In this document: positions 28,401 to 39,657 of the stretch, one piece after another
Layout of the letters: each line of letters begins with the position of its first letter
Position numbering within the stretch: the stretch's first letter is position 1
Translations under genes and position numbers: made by a program
The notes under the pieces: generated by a model
Told to the model about the DNA's origin: nothing
Databases searched by the model: none
The model's input: the letters and a program-made list of their open reading frames with translations, nothing else
NCBI GenBank assembly: GCA_003339415.1
Contig: PDHQ01000055.1
Location: forward strand, 120,840 to 184,839
Reading direction: 5' to 3'
Length of the DNA stretch: 64,000 bases
Origin: Ophiocordyceps camponoti-saundersi (nom. inval.)
Lineage: Eukaryota; Ascomycota; Sordariomycetes; Hypocreales; Ophiocordycipitaceae

Positions 28401-28880
28401 AGTTTATAACTAACCTTCTCCGCTAAGATTAGAAAGTATAGTAAGAGGACGCTAAAAACTAGCTACGTATAAGATATTTTAAGCTTACCTTATTTCCTTC
28501 TAACTTCCCGCCTTACCTCGATAAGGCGAAGTCGCTTAAAAGATATAAAAACTTACTAAAATATATTAATATTATAATTACGTAACTTCGTATAAGTAAA
28601 ATTAGTCTTAGAGAGTTCCTTTTTTATAAGCGCGTATCGGAAATAATCTCCTTTTTATATTAATATAGTATTAAACTAGAGAATATTTATTATTTACTTT
28701 TTTAATACCCTTAACTAGTTAAATAGCGCTATAAATTACCTTAGCTTATCTCCTCTAATATTAGATTATAATTAAAGTTTAACTATTACTTATTAATAAC
28801 CGTAATTATAAAATAAATACTTTAATATACTAACTTATATTAGTTCTAACTTACTAATATTTTTTACGTTAATACTTTTA
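25500..28880 (+). pseudogene. LINE-2 ORF2: APE endonuclease, reverse transcriptase, CCHC tail
   Basis: All landmarks fall in one frame (codons starting at positions equal to 2 modulo 3). The endonuclease motif DFNLYYPL is at 26,018-26,041 and a STLDL-like motif follows near 26,165. RT follows with a GAFN-like motif near 27,360, a SLPLSAILFILY box near 27,530 (QG-SPLSP-LF) and the catalytic FADD box as FADN at 27,620-27,631, its second Asp changed to Asn by a TG-to-TA mutation. Near 28,658-28,700 YxY followed by YY is the decayed C-terminal CXC-HxxxxC zinc motif. The order APE-RT-zinc tail is that of Tad1/I-type non-LTR retrotransposons. In-frame stops are TAA/TAG. It is dead by RIP, but uninterrupted by indels as far as I could read. 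Confidence 0.75.
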
Positions 28881-30328
28881 AGTTTAATTAAAGCTAAATA
28901 TAGCCTTATCTTATATAAATTACTATAATTATAATACTATTAATTTACTTACTCTATCTATAATCTATTTTATATTTTAAGGGAATTTATATTTACTAAG
29001 TTTAAGTTATTATCTCCTCCCCCGTTTAATAACTCCTCGACTCCTCTAGCTACCTTATTAGTAGGAGTAACTACGGACTAACGCTAGCCTTATAATATAA
29101 GTTTACTTAGCGTAAAGCTATTAAAACTTAAAGTAAGGCGTGTCCTACTCGAAGTTACCGTTAGCGCGGTAGCTTATAATAAGTTTAGCGTAATAGTTAG
29201 CTATAAAGCGGTTATTTATTACTACGATAAGCTTAAAGTAATAACTAGCTTAGGTAAAGTTACTTATCGCTAAAATAAGCTTAGAGTAATAATAAAATCT
29301 AGCGTAGCGGCGGGCTACGTGCTATTAAGGGTAATTATCGTTAGCGTTAGTTTATTATCTTTATTAAAAAATAACTTATTTAACCTTAGAATTTTTAAAT
29401 ATTTTAGCGATAGCTTATAATTATAAAGCTCCCCGCGCCTCCTCGATACTCCGCTAAGGTATAGCTTAAGTTTATATTTTTTTAATAACTTTAAGTTAGT
29501 AAAAGGTAAGTTATATTAGAGACCGACTAACTAAAACTCTTAGCTAACGCTAACTTACTAAGTAACTTAAGGTAAGGCGACTCTAAGCGTCTAAGGGATA
29601 TAAGACTTAGCTAAATCTATTCTCGCTATAATAATATTATAATTTATTATAGCTACGTAAGTATTAATAGCTATTATAGCGGCCGCTACCTTAATCGGGG
29701 TCTCCTTTACTATAAGCGACCTAGCTACCCTTACGCTAATTAGGCCTATTTTTATTATATCCGGCGCTAGTATAGCTTCTAATTTTAAAACTTTATTATT
29801 ACCGAAACTAACTTAGCGTAAGCTCCCTCTCTTACTCTCCTTAGAGTATACCTTAGCGAGATATAAACGCTCTAAGTTAATAGTAAAAATAAGTAATAAG
29901 TTATCGTTATTATTATCTATATTTAGTATAATTATAAGAGTCTTAAGCGTAGCGCGGGCCTTTTTCTTAATAGGACGCGTTTAAATTATAATAGGAGATA
30001 TCTATCTTTTACTTTTACTTTTTAAAAGCGCTATAAGCGCTATTTTAATAAGCTTCGTTATTACTAGCTTACGCGTCCCGCTTACTTTATAAGTTATATC
30101 TGCCCTTACCCTAAGCGGAGCTTAAGCTAGCCTTTTTAGCTTCTTAAGTATTACCGCTACTTTCTTACTTAAGTTTAATATATTATAAGCTATATTTATA
30201 AAGTTTAAAATTTATTAATTAATATAAGCGTTAATTTACTTTAAGGTAGCGTAAATTAACTTAAATATAAAGATAAATATCTCCCCCCCCTCTCCCTTCG
30301 CCTTTTTTACCTTTTTTATAACCTTAAT
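28881..30328. other. RIP-mutated sequence between LINE-2 and gypsy-1, unassigned
   Basis: It probably includes the LINE-2 3' UTR at the left. From about 29,030 to 30,250 the sequence is less AT-rich, with many CG sites and long pyrimidine/purine blocks, and on the minus strand one frame reads as a basic, Arg/Lys-rich protein broken by TAA/TAG, which suggests another gag-like remnant. No motif was identified. The last five bases (TTAAT, 30,324-30,328) are the left target-site duplication of gypsy-1. Confidence 0.4.
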
Positions 30329-30534
30329 AGCTAGAGGGGGAAGGTTAAAAGGGGATTGCGTCATTCTAGTCATATAACCAATATTTGCTTAACTGCCTAT
30401 ATAGGGGGGCAGTTATTCCTAGAGGATACATATACATATTAATTAACGAGGGCACTTATTAATCTTCGTGTTAAGCCTATTTCTTATACCTATGATTAGT
30501 TTATTTGATCCCTCTATCGTTAGCCTATCTAGCT
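30329..30534 (+). repeat. 5' LTR of gypsy-1 (206 bp, RIP-mutated)
   Basis: It aligns without gaps to 39,447-39,652. I count 22 differences, all C/T or G/A, all at CA/TG sites; in 20 the 5' copy carries the T or A. It starts and ends with AGCT rather than TG...CA. Confidence 0.92.
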
Positions 30535-30551
30535 AGTGACCGAGATAGGGG
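30534..30551 (+). promoter_or_regulatory. Putative primer-binding site of gypsy-1
   Basis: TAGTGACCGAGATAGGGG follows the 5' LTR, overlapping its last T. TAG is TGG before RIP, matching a tRNA CCA end, so minus-strand DNA synthesis would start here. The tRNA was not identified. Confidence 0.55.
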
Positions 30552-31019
30552 GGGGGATTAATCTCTTAGCACTAATTGCCGATTACCGCACACGCTTAGG
30601 AATACGACTATACTTAACTTAATATAATAATAACTTAAGGCTCCTAAGATATTACTAAGAACCTTACTTTTTGCCCCTTTTCTAACTAACCTATCTGCTT
30701 AGCAATTAAGTTCCTTCCTAATAGCAATTCGCTTAATAATCGGGAAGTTATATAGATTAACGAGGCAGTCTTGCTACGCTGCCTGCCCTAATTAAAGGAG
30801 ATAATAGATAAGTCCTGCCTTGCTGACCATATTAACTCCTTCTTCGATAAGAAAGGAGTTAGCCCCTTTTTCTTCTCTCTATCATCTTGCTCTTCTTCTC
30901 TTCCTTTCCCTACATATATATACAGAACCCTTAACATATACTGAATTAACTTAGCCTTCGTTTTTCGCGTCTCGTCCTTTTCCTACTCTATTTATAACCT
31001 AGAACTAATCTTTCTATAC

Positions 31020-33730
31020 GACGTTATTATAGAGGCATTAGCTGCATATACTCTAGGCAAGTATCGACTAAACCTTATAGCCTCCTAATCTATAGCCTCC
31101 TAAGATTAGTCTTACTAGGATAGTGGGCATGGCCGATAAATTAGGCCCCCGATATAGGCGGATATTAGTAAGTTTAATAGGATATATAGCGCCTACCGCT
31201 AGTTAGAAGTAATCGACCTCGTATTTATTCGCTTAAATAGAGATATACCTTACTATAATAATAAGATCCGAGTAATTAATATTAGCTTAGTGGGCGTAGC
31301 TGCCGACTTCGTTAACGGTAACGCATTGCTCTATAACGTCTATATTAGTGCTAGGAATAGCATAGTAACCGAAGCAGATCTAAAGGTTTTGCAAATATCA
31401 CTCGAGGAAAGATTTGCTCTAAACTATATCTTATAGTAACCTCGAGTGCCGATAATATTCGGCTAGTAGGATAGTAAGTTACTCTAGACGTACTATAATC
31501 GCACTCGCTAGATACTTCGGTCTATTAGAGGATAAGACCGAGTATCGGCTATATAAGTCCTTCCCCTATTAGAGATAGCTATACTTAGTATAATTATCTA
31601 AAAATTTATTACGGGCATAGCCGACTAAGAACTTCGATATATTATAACTGCTTAACGAGCTATAATAGCTTTAAGTCTTGCAGAAATATAAGATATCGTC
31701 TAGGCAGCTAAGGATATTCGTCTCACGGAATAAGTTAAGCGCTAGGCCCGTAAGCAGGTAATAACGGCCTTAATTATACGATAGCTCTTCTAAGAGAAGT
31801 TTAGTTACTCCCCTAATACGTTAGTTAAGGAGAGACTAGGGTATAAGCCCCGTTAGTAAGCATTAACTCCCTAAGCTACTACTAATATAACTATAGTAAG
31901 CTACTAGGACTAACTTAACTAGACGGGATATCCTAGAGATAACGTTCGTCTAGACTAGATAGATCGTCTTAATAGCTTAAATCGTAGGACTTATCGTAGA
32001 GGTCGAGGTAGGTCTTATCGCTCTTTAAATAACTACCGCTAGAATAACCGCTAGAGTAAGTATCGCGGAGGCTATCGCGGAGGCCGTGGTAGCAATAATA
32101 GCAGATAAGTTAACTAGGCAAACCTAAAAGACTCGACTAACGTATACGTAAATAGTTTACTTTCTCTTCTACTAGACTAGGTTATTTACTTTAAATATAG
32201 GCAACCCGGGCACTACGCCACGTCTTATATTACTCCCGAAGCGCAGCAGCTTTAAGGTTAGGAGAAAGATATCTTAAGAGGATTAACTTTAATTAGCAGA
32301 GGCCTACGGCCACCCCCCTAGCAGATAATTATAGCACCGCTATAGACGGCTTAGCCTATTACGGCCTATTAAGTTAACGTAAGGTATTAGGATCTTATAG
32401 AGCGGAACCTTAGCTAAAATCCGCTTAAGAAACTTTATAACACTCCTATAGATAAGAGTAGAACTATTTATTCTAATATTATTAGCCTAGGAATTAATCG
32501 ATCTAAAGAGAAAGATAGTACTAATAATACTAATATACTCGCCGCTAAACTTAAGTCTATCGCTATAACTAATAGGGATAACGTTAAGCTTAGCGAGATA
32601 GTTCGCGATATACTTACGGTGCTAGTTATAGCGGCAGGACTTAGTAAACTACCGATTAAAAAGAGATCAATTAACCTAATACTTTTAGAGGAAATATTTA
32701 AGAATAATTTAGACCTAAAGGTAACCTTATATCACAAAACGCCTAAAGTGCCTAATTAGCTAGGACTATTAAGTGCTAAGAAGAGCATAATAGCTAATAA
32801 GAAAAAAAGGGCCAAGGGTTTAGCGGAGGTCTAGGCAAGAGACGGCCTAGGTAATATTAATTAGATTAAACTAGCGAAGAGATTTATTATGCCTATTAAT
32901 CTAGTAGATTTCTAGCAGGTAAGTCCAGAAGGGGCTAAGCAATTTAGGCATTTCTTATCACGTAAAAGATAGACCTTTATTAAAATAAAGACTAAAGGCA
33001 AAGGCAAAGGCAAGTCTAAGGCGGTGTATATTAGCAGTGATAGAGTTAACCTAGCTAGGCAGGATATAAATACCCGTTTAATTAAAGAAACTAGAGATTA
33101 TAAGACCTTTAGAGTTCTATATACTATCTTATTCTAAGTTAATAGCAAAAATAAGTCCCTAAAGCTAGCAGATAAGAATATAATAGCAGACTAAAGGTCT
33201 TAGGCAAGTTTTATTAACTACGACTTTACTAATTATAATAAGATCCCTATTATAGACCTAAAAGATATTAAGTTTAGTAAGCTAGCTATAAAAGTCGCGG
33301 ATAGATCGCGTATTCCCGTTTATAACTTTGCTATCCTAAATATAAACGTCTCTAGGGTGATTAGAGAAGTCTAGGCGATCGTTAAGCCTAAAAATAATAA
33401 TATAGTCGATAACCTACCCCTTCTATTAGGTATACCTTAGCTCTTTAACGTTAACGCCGTTATCTATATTAAGACCGGCACTTTAATAATTAGAGATCGT
33501 GATTAAGGTAATATACCGGTAGCCTTGCAAGGCCCGCAAATAGCTATATCGCTAAGATAGAAGTTAGTCCTGGCGCCTAACGCCCCGCCTATCTTAAGGA
33601 AGTTTATTAGGCTCCCTAAATTAACGTCCGAGGATATAGATAGCGATAACGAGAACGACTCCGAGACCTCTTCTAAGGACTTAACTTCTAAGAATAATAA
33701 TAATAACTAGATTAAATCGTTAAACTAGGT
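31020..33730 (+). pseudogene. gag: gypsy-1 gag-protease ORF, RIP-inactivated
   Basis: In the frame with codons starting at multiples of 3, a long gag-like sequence is readable from about 31,020-31,150 onward. It has a capsid-type segment to about 31,850, an Arg/Gly/Asn-rich region with RGG-like repeats near 31,980-32,110, and a zinc knuckle at 32,187-32,228 reading YFKYRQPGHYATSY, a CX2CX4HX4C motif with all three Cys changed to Tyr. A retropepsin-like stretch (LAIKVADRSRIPVYNF near 33,280 and LPLLLGIP near 33,415) follows in the same frame. Breaks are only TAA/TAG. The start codon is unclear because ATG is often converted to ATA. Confidence 0.75.
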
Positions 33731-33899
33731 TATTAGCGCCGACCTAGGCAAGTTATAAAACTATAGCTAACTAGAAATATTATTATTAGTTTAGACTTTA
33801 TATATTTTATTATAGACCCGATTGCTTTATTTATAAGCTACGCCCTTAGATTAATAAGGTAGGCTATATATATATAGACTTAGATAGACTTTTATATAA

Positions 33900-36800
33900 A
33901 TTATACTCTTACTTCTTACTATTATCCCCTCGTCGACTCTGATCTTCTTTCCTTGACCACGGCTGCTGCAGAGACCGTACTTAATAGTCCCTAATAATTG
34001 CAGAGCGATCTAGTTACTAGACCTATAACTAAATAACGCTTAAGTAGATAATACTAGCCTAGGCTATAGGCAGATAGGCTATCGGCGTCACTATTCCTAA
34101 TATAGAGGAGAGTCTAGCGACGAGAAATTAATAATTCTATTAATAAACGCTTAGTTATAGTATAGTTTAACGCTTATAGTATCACGCTCGGACCTTTGGT
34201 CCCGGATTACTTAAGAGAGGAGATTGCACGTACGTTCTATACCTATCGTAATCTTAAGGGTCGGGATACACGCGATATACTACCTATAAACTTATTCCTA
34301 TATTATCCGAGAATTATACTAGGAACTAAACTATAGTGCCGTAGCCGAAAAAAGAGATAGAGTGCCCTAGAATAATACTAGATAAATAAAATTATTCGTA
34401 AGAATATTAACTTAGGAATCTATAAGTATATAGTAGCGGCTAACGGTAAGTTAAGCTAATAGTCGGCGGAACCTATTATAGTAGTTAAGGACGAGTCTAA
34501 CCTATAAGCTAAAATACGATTAATAATTAACTACTATAATATTAACGAAGACTTGCTAGGCACTACTATCCCGTTACTATCGGAGCTTTATAATAGACTC
34601 TTAGATCTAAGAATAGGTTTATTTAATATGTTCGACTTAAAGCATAGCTACTAGGCTATACCCGTCGCATCTAAACTGCGCTACGTTTTAGCGTTTCAAA
34701 TCCCTAGTTTTTCCTAATTGCAGCCTATAAGGCTCCCTTAAGGGACCTAATCCGCAGCTTATAGCTTTACCGAAATAATAAAGCTAGTATTTAGGGCTAT
34801 ACCCGAACCTCTGCCCGAACTATCTCTGCTAGCGGTCCCTACTAAAGGCTATTATATCGCGCCTCTTAATAACTATATAGACGATATCTTCTTAAAATAT
34901 GCTATATTCGAGGAATAATAGGCGTTTATTAGGGACTACTTTCTACCTAGATTATTATAGGCCTTACTCCGGCTAAGTTTTAAGAAGGTCTTTCTTAGCA
35001 TAATAGAAATCCTAGTAGTAAGATAGACGTATTATATAGGAGGACGGATTATAATTAAGCCTAGGAGGCTTTAGAAAATCTAAGAATAGCCGGTGCTAAC
35101 GAATTAGAGGTAAGTTAGGGTATTTCTTAGAGTAATCGGACCCTGCTAGAGATAGATAGTTAATTGCGCGGAGTTCTCCCGACTATTAACGCGACTTATT
35201 AGAAATATTCCCTTCTTATAGGGGCTATCTAAGGCTTTATCCTTCACGATCCTTAAGTCTCTCGCCGAAGTAGTAGTAGCTATCCACGGGCCTTAACTTA
35301 ATAAGCCGGTACTTATATATATAGATACTTTAAGATTCGGAGTAAGCTACGTTATCCTATAGTAATAAGGAGATAGCTTAGTGCCGATTTTATACGACTC
35401 CTTTCTCTTTACGAAGATATAGCGCAATTATAGAATATATAAGCGGGAACTTTATACTTTAGTCGAATTCTGCCGTCGCTACTAATATCTATTCCGTATA
35501 ATAAATAAATTAACTATCTTTATAGACCACTTCCCTATTATATAGTTCCTAACTTCTGAGGGCTATAAAGGTATCTACGCTCGATAGGTAACTAAGCTGC
35601 GGCTGCTAAATATTAAGATTGCCCACGTTAAGGGTTCGCGAAACTAGGCTGCGGATAGTTTATCTAGGATAATCTTCCTATCTAACGAATACTAAGCTGC
35701 GGATATTATAGACTAGGGAATAGTTAACACTAATACTAGACTATAGAAATAGAAGGATAGCCTATAAGGCTATAAGGCGCTCCTTAAATACTTGGCGGGT
35801 GTGCCCCTTAAGAAACTACCTACTAATAAGACGGGCACCCCTTTGCTATAACTAACTGCGCTCTAATAGAATGCCTTATTAGCCTTATAAACCTAGGAAA
35901 AATAAGATAATAAGACCCGAGTAGACCTCCGAGCAGCTATAGCACTCGTAAGAGAGACGGATAGGATATCGAGGCTATTAGACTATTATATAGACTACTA
36001 TTACGCAGATATAGTTAATTAGCTATAATATAGTAAGGTTCCTAACGAATTTAATCGTATCTTAGCAAATCGTATTAGACGATAGGCGGTATCTTTTAAA
36101 TAGTTAATATAAACGAATACCCTACTATATAAAGGGAGTTATTTAACTAAGTAGCAGAGATGCCTCCTCCGATACGAGATCCCGTAGGCACTCTATTAAG
36201 CTTATAACTTAAGTAGCCACTTCGGGCTAGATACTACGCGTTAATAACTCTATATATATATTTTCTAGCCTAGCATAGCTTAGGATATTATATCCTATAT
36301 AGTAAGTTATAAAGAATATACTTTATATTCTAACTAAAAGCCGAAGGCGCCGGATTAGCTAATCTATATTTTAGCACCTTTCTAGGTCCTTACTATAGAC
36401 TATATAGGACTATTTCTAATAGCTATAGATAGGACTAAATTTATGCTAATATTAGTCGACTATTTCTCTCGTTTTATATAGCTTATAGCTTATCGAATAA
36501 CGGGAGCCTCGGAGACTATTATTAGGCTAAGGAATTAGCTAGACTTTATTACGATTATACCGATAGCTATCTACTCCGACCTAAGTTCTGCCTTTTTATT
36601 AAGGGAAGTTTTAGCCTTCTTAACGGTAAGAGATATACTTTAAGTAACGGCGCTATCTAAGTTATATCGTAGTATAAGTTTAGTTAAGGTAATAAATAAG
36701 ATCTTTTAGCAACTCTTAAAAAGGTTATAGCCTCCTAAGAATACTTAGTCCGAATATCTGCTAATAGTTATACGGTAACTTAACTATAGGGTTATTAGGA

Positions 36801-37320
36801 CCTTAGGCTACTTACCTACTAAAGTACTTTACGGAATAGTATAGACTAGTCTAAACCTATTTTAATCTGCAAGATTACTACGTAAAGCTTTAAGATTAGG
36901 GGAGCAGGTAGAATAGCCCCTATAAGGGAGATATGCTAACCTTATTATAGAATTTATAAGCTAAGCTAAACGCCGGAGATAGGTAGCTAGAGGTAAGTTT
37001 AACGAGATTATATATTATAGAATATCTATCTACGATAAAAGAGACGAGTCTAGTCTAACCCCTAGTATATAGGTCTATCTAGCTATAGACGGAGCTATTA
37101 GGAAACTTAAGCTAACGTAGATTAGGCCGTTTAAGTTATGCTACTAGGTTAGGAGGACGTCTTAGATACTAAGGCATATTAACTATTCGTCTATTAAAGG
37201 GGCCTAGGGGCTATTATTCTATAAGGACTCGCTAAAGAAATACTATAACCGACCTAACTATTTAAGGCCTAATAACTAGCTACTACCTAGTAAGCCGGTA
37301 GGCCTGCGGAAACTCTAAGT
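33900..37320 (+). pseudogene. pol: gypsy-1 pol: RT, RNase H, integrase, RIP-inactivated
   Basis: It lies in the frame of positions equal to 2 modulo 3, i.e. -1 relative to gag. RT motifs are FDLKHSY at 34,631-34,651 and YIDD at 34,874-34,885. RNase H follows with the first Asp at 35,324 and KRELYTLVEF near 35,440. Integrase shows an H-x3-H-like SSHFGLDTT near 36,215, the first catalytic Asp at 36,398, the second in YSDLSS at 36,578, and the third, Glu, changed to Lys at 36,686-36,688 in SLVKVINK. The C-terminal part runs to a stop near 37,318. The domain order RT-RH-IN defines Ty3/gypsy. Stops are TAA/TAG only, and the catalytic Glu is lost. Confidence 0.85.
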
Positions 37321-37526
37321 ATAATTACGTCGTTTTCCTTCCTCTCTTCCTTTATGCACTTTTCTTTTCCCTACTTTATAATTTCGTAACCTTACTTTCT
37401 TATCCTCCCGTAATATCTACCTTTTAACTAACCACGTATTATAATAGGACTGCACTATCGTGCACCCTCGTTTTTCAAGCTTTTTTATAACCTATCTATA
37501 TTTTTCTTACCCTTTTCTTCTCTAAG

Positions 37527-39311
37527 ATAGCCCCGCAACTATCTAAGGGTAAGGCCCTTATAACGAGTATATCTTAGGATACGAGAACCCGAGAAGAAAC
37601 GCCTAACTATATTTCCGATAACGAAAATATACTATGCTAACTATCGGGCGAGCTCGACGTCTATAGTAAAGATAAGGATTTTCGAGGAACGTTATTTAAA
37701 GCATTTTGCAAGGATTATCACGATAGGAAGCGTTCTATCCGCCCGGATAAATATATCCTACCTATAAGAATACTATATAACTACTTCCTTTAGTTATAGG
37801 ATACGAACTTTATTTTCCGCAGGCTAGGATAAAGTGCTAAAGGGGAGCCGACGGACGAGCACCCTTCGCCTCTACTAGCAGATAACGATAAGCTAGCTAA
37901 TAAGGCGGCCCCTATATAGGCAGCTTCTAAAGCAAAATTTAACTAAGTATACGCCTACCTTACCCGAGATTGCCGCCTTAAATAGATTAAGATCTTAAGA
38001 TCTTAGAAGAAAGTAATAAATTATATAATTAAGCTAGCTAATAGTAACTTTAAAAATAAAGCTTAGGATAGCTAATAGGTAGCTTAGCTAGTTATTAGGA
38101 CGATATAGACGAAGGTAGAAAATAAAAAGGTTATACCTCGTATTACTAAGTTATAAGGTATCTCCGAAATAGAGGCCTTCGAGTTATAGTACCTACCTAT
38201 ATACCTATATACCCTAAAGGAGCTATTCCTTATCGCTAACGACGTCGGCACTATATTCTTTACCCTAGCCCGAACGCCTCTATAAGACTTCTATAACTTA
38301 ACGTTTAAAGTTAATAAGTATATCCGACACCCTCCTAATAACCTCTCGATTAAGAGCATAACGGTAATTTAAATCGGATACTTTAGACGCTAGATTTATC
38401 GGGCGGCATTGCGTCGGATCTATCACATATTGTACCCGGCGTCGGGTGATAAGATGGAGATGCGTGTGGCGCTGGTGAAGACTGCTAAACGGATCGATAA
38501 CCTATAGACTGACCTAAATCCTGATGATCCTGATATTGATACTGCACTAACTATAGTGGCCCCTGCCGAGTCGTTAAATACCGGCTAGGGTATGCTAAAA
38601 CGATTACTCGATAATGCGGCACGGGATAACGCAGACTATCAGGCAGCCATGCAGCATAAGCGACAAAAATTGCCAGCCCAAAAGCCGCCACCGAAGACAT
38701 TGGCCACAGCATCATCATCATCGCTAGCAACAGCCACCAAGATAACGCCTGCAACTAAGGGTCGTGTGACGAAACAGACAAGCCATTCTAAACAGGGCGT
38801 GTCAACTGGAAGGGCCCCAGCCCAGACCCCTGCAGTCAACAAGGCTCCTCTTATCGCCATTCCCTCTGACTCTTCTTCGAGTGATGATAATGGTCAAGTC
38901 ATTGGCCAACGAATGGATAACGTCTTTATGGAGAATACCGCCACTAAGCCAACGGTAGCAGCTAAATTGACGGCAGTTGAACCAATAGCAATAAGAGCTA
39001 TTGATGACAATGATGACCAGACCGATCAGGCGACCGTTGGAGATGACAAAGAAGACGGAGAGGCGTTCATAACCAGAATGCAATAGAAGATTAACGCTCT
39101 CTTTGAAGTTGATGATCATAACCTTAGACCTTCCACTAAGTGGATAACAAAGGTTGATGATAGACTCCAGGCACTTGAGGAAGAAAATGGCAAACTGCGG
39201 AAAGAACTTCATGATAATCAGGCTCTTCTTAAGCAAGTCCTAGACGCTGTTAAGACACATAAGAGACCCAGCCGGAAGACCCCATCTGTGATAGGATCTG
39301 GTGAGATCTGA
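37527..39311 (+). pseudogene. Third ORF of gypsy-1, downstream of pol, unknown function
   Basis: A single frame runs from ATA 37,527 (ATG before RIP, inferred) to TGA 39,309-39,311, 595 codons, with 22 in-frame TAA/TAG and no internal TGA. Nineteen of these stops lie before 38,400, three after. The well-preserved 3' part is open from 38,592 to 39,083, has one TAG at 39,084 and continues in frame. This part has a short basic stretch HKRQKLP, Lys/Pro/Thr/Ser-rich low complexity, an acidic Ser block SDSSSSDD, and a C-terminal heptad-like segment (about 39,140-39,240, LQALEEENGKLRKEL) that should form a coiled coil. No signal peptide or membrane segment is seen, so it is not an envelope protein. 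I do not recognise the family. Confidence 0.75.
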
Positions 39312-39446
39312 TCATTTACTTGGCTATTATGGCCTGTTTGTTCCCTCTCTTTGTCTTCCCTCCTATTTATTACCTTGCTTTTATCCTTTCCTTTGTCTAT
39401 CTTATCTTCAGACTTTGATTTGCTGCTTTGGTGTTAGTAATGAACT

Positions 39447-39652
39447 AGCTGGAGGGGGAAGGTCAAAAGGGGATTGCGTTATTCTGGTCATGTGACCAAC
39501 ATTTGCTTAACTGCCCATATAGGGGGGCAGTCATTCCTAGAGGATACATATACACATCAATCAACGAGGGCACTTATCAATCTTCGTGTTGAGCCCATTT
39601 CTTATGCCTGTGATTGGTTCATTTAATCCCTCTATCGTCAGCCTGTCTAGCT
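39447..39652 (+). repeat. 3' LTR of gypsy-1 (206 bp, nearly unmutated)
   Basis: This is the partner of 30,329-30,534. It keeps CA/TG at 20 of the 22 sites that differ. It is followed by TTAAT (39,653-39,657), the right target duplication. Confidence 0.92.
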
Positions 39653-39657
39653 TTAAT

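Larger units (their letters stand above)
30329..39652 (+). mobile_element. Complete Ty3/gypsy LTR retrotransposon gypsy-1 (9.3 kb)
   Basis: It is bounded by two 206-bp LTRs that begin and end with AGCT and by a 5-bp target duplication TTAAT (30,324-30,328 and 39,653-39,657). The internal order on the plus strand is primer-binding site, gag with zinc knuckle and protease (one frame), RT-RNase H-integrase (second frame), and a third ORF. RT before integrase places it in Ty3/gypsy. RIP has closed every frame up to about 38,400, while the last 1.2 kb is nearly unmutated. No clear polypurine tract precedes the 3' LTR; a GGAGGGGGAAGG purine run lies inside the LTR start instead. Confidence 0.9.

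Noticed and set aside
38551..39236. Minus-strand ORFs over the gypsy-1 third ORF
   Set aside because: They are antisense to a frame whose 595-codon continuity is supported by RIP-type stops only; they show no domain.
37527..39311. Third ORF of gypsy-1 as an envelope gene
   Set aside because: The position fits, but there is no signal peptide or membrane-spanning segment, and the preserved part is charged, low in complexity and coiled coil.
39301..39495. 64-codon ORF running into the 3' LTR
   Set aside because: It overlaps the end of the third ORF in another frame, crosses the LTR boundary and has no counterpart upstream of the 5' LTR.
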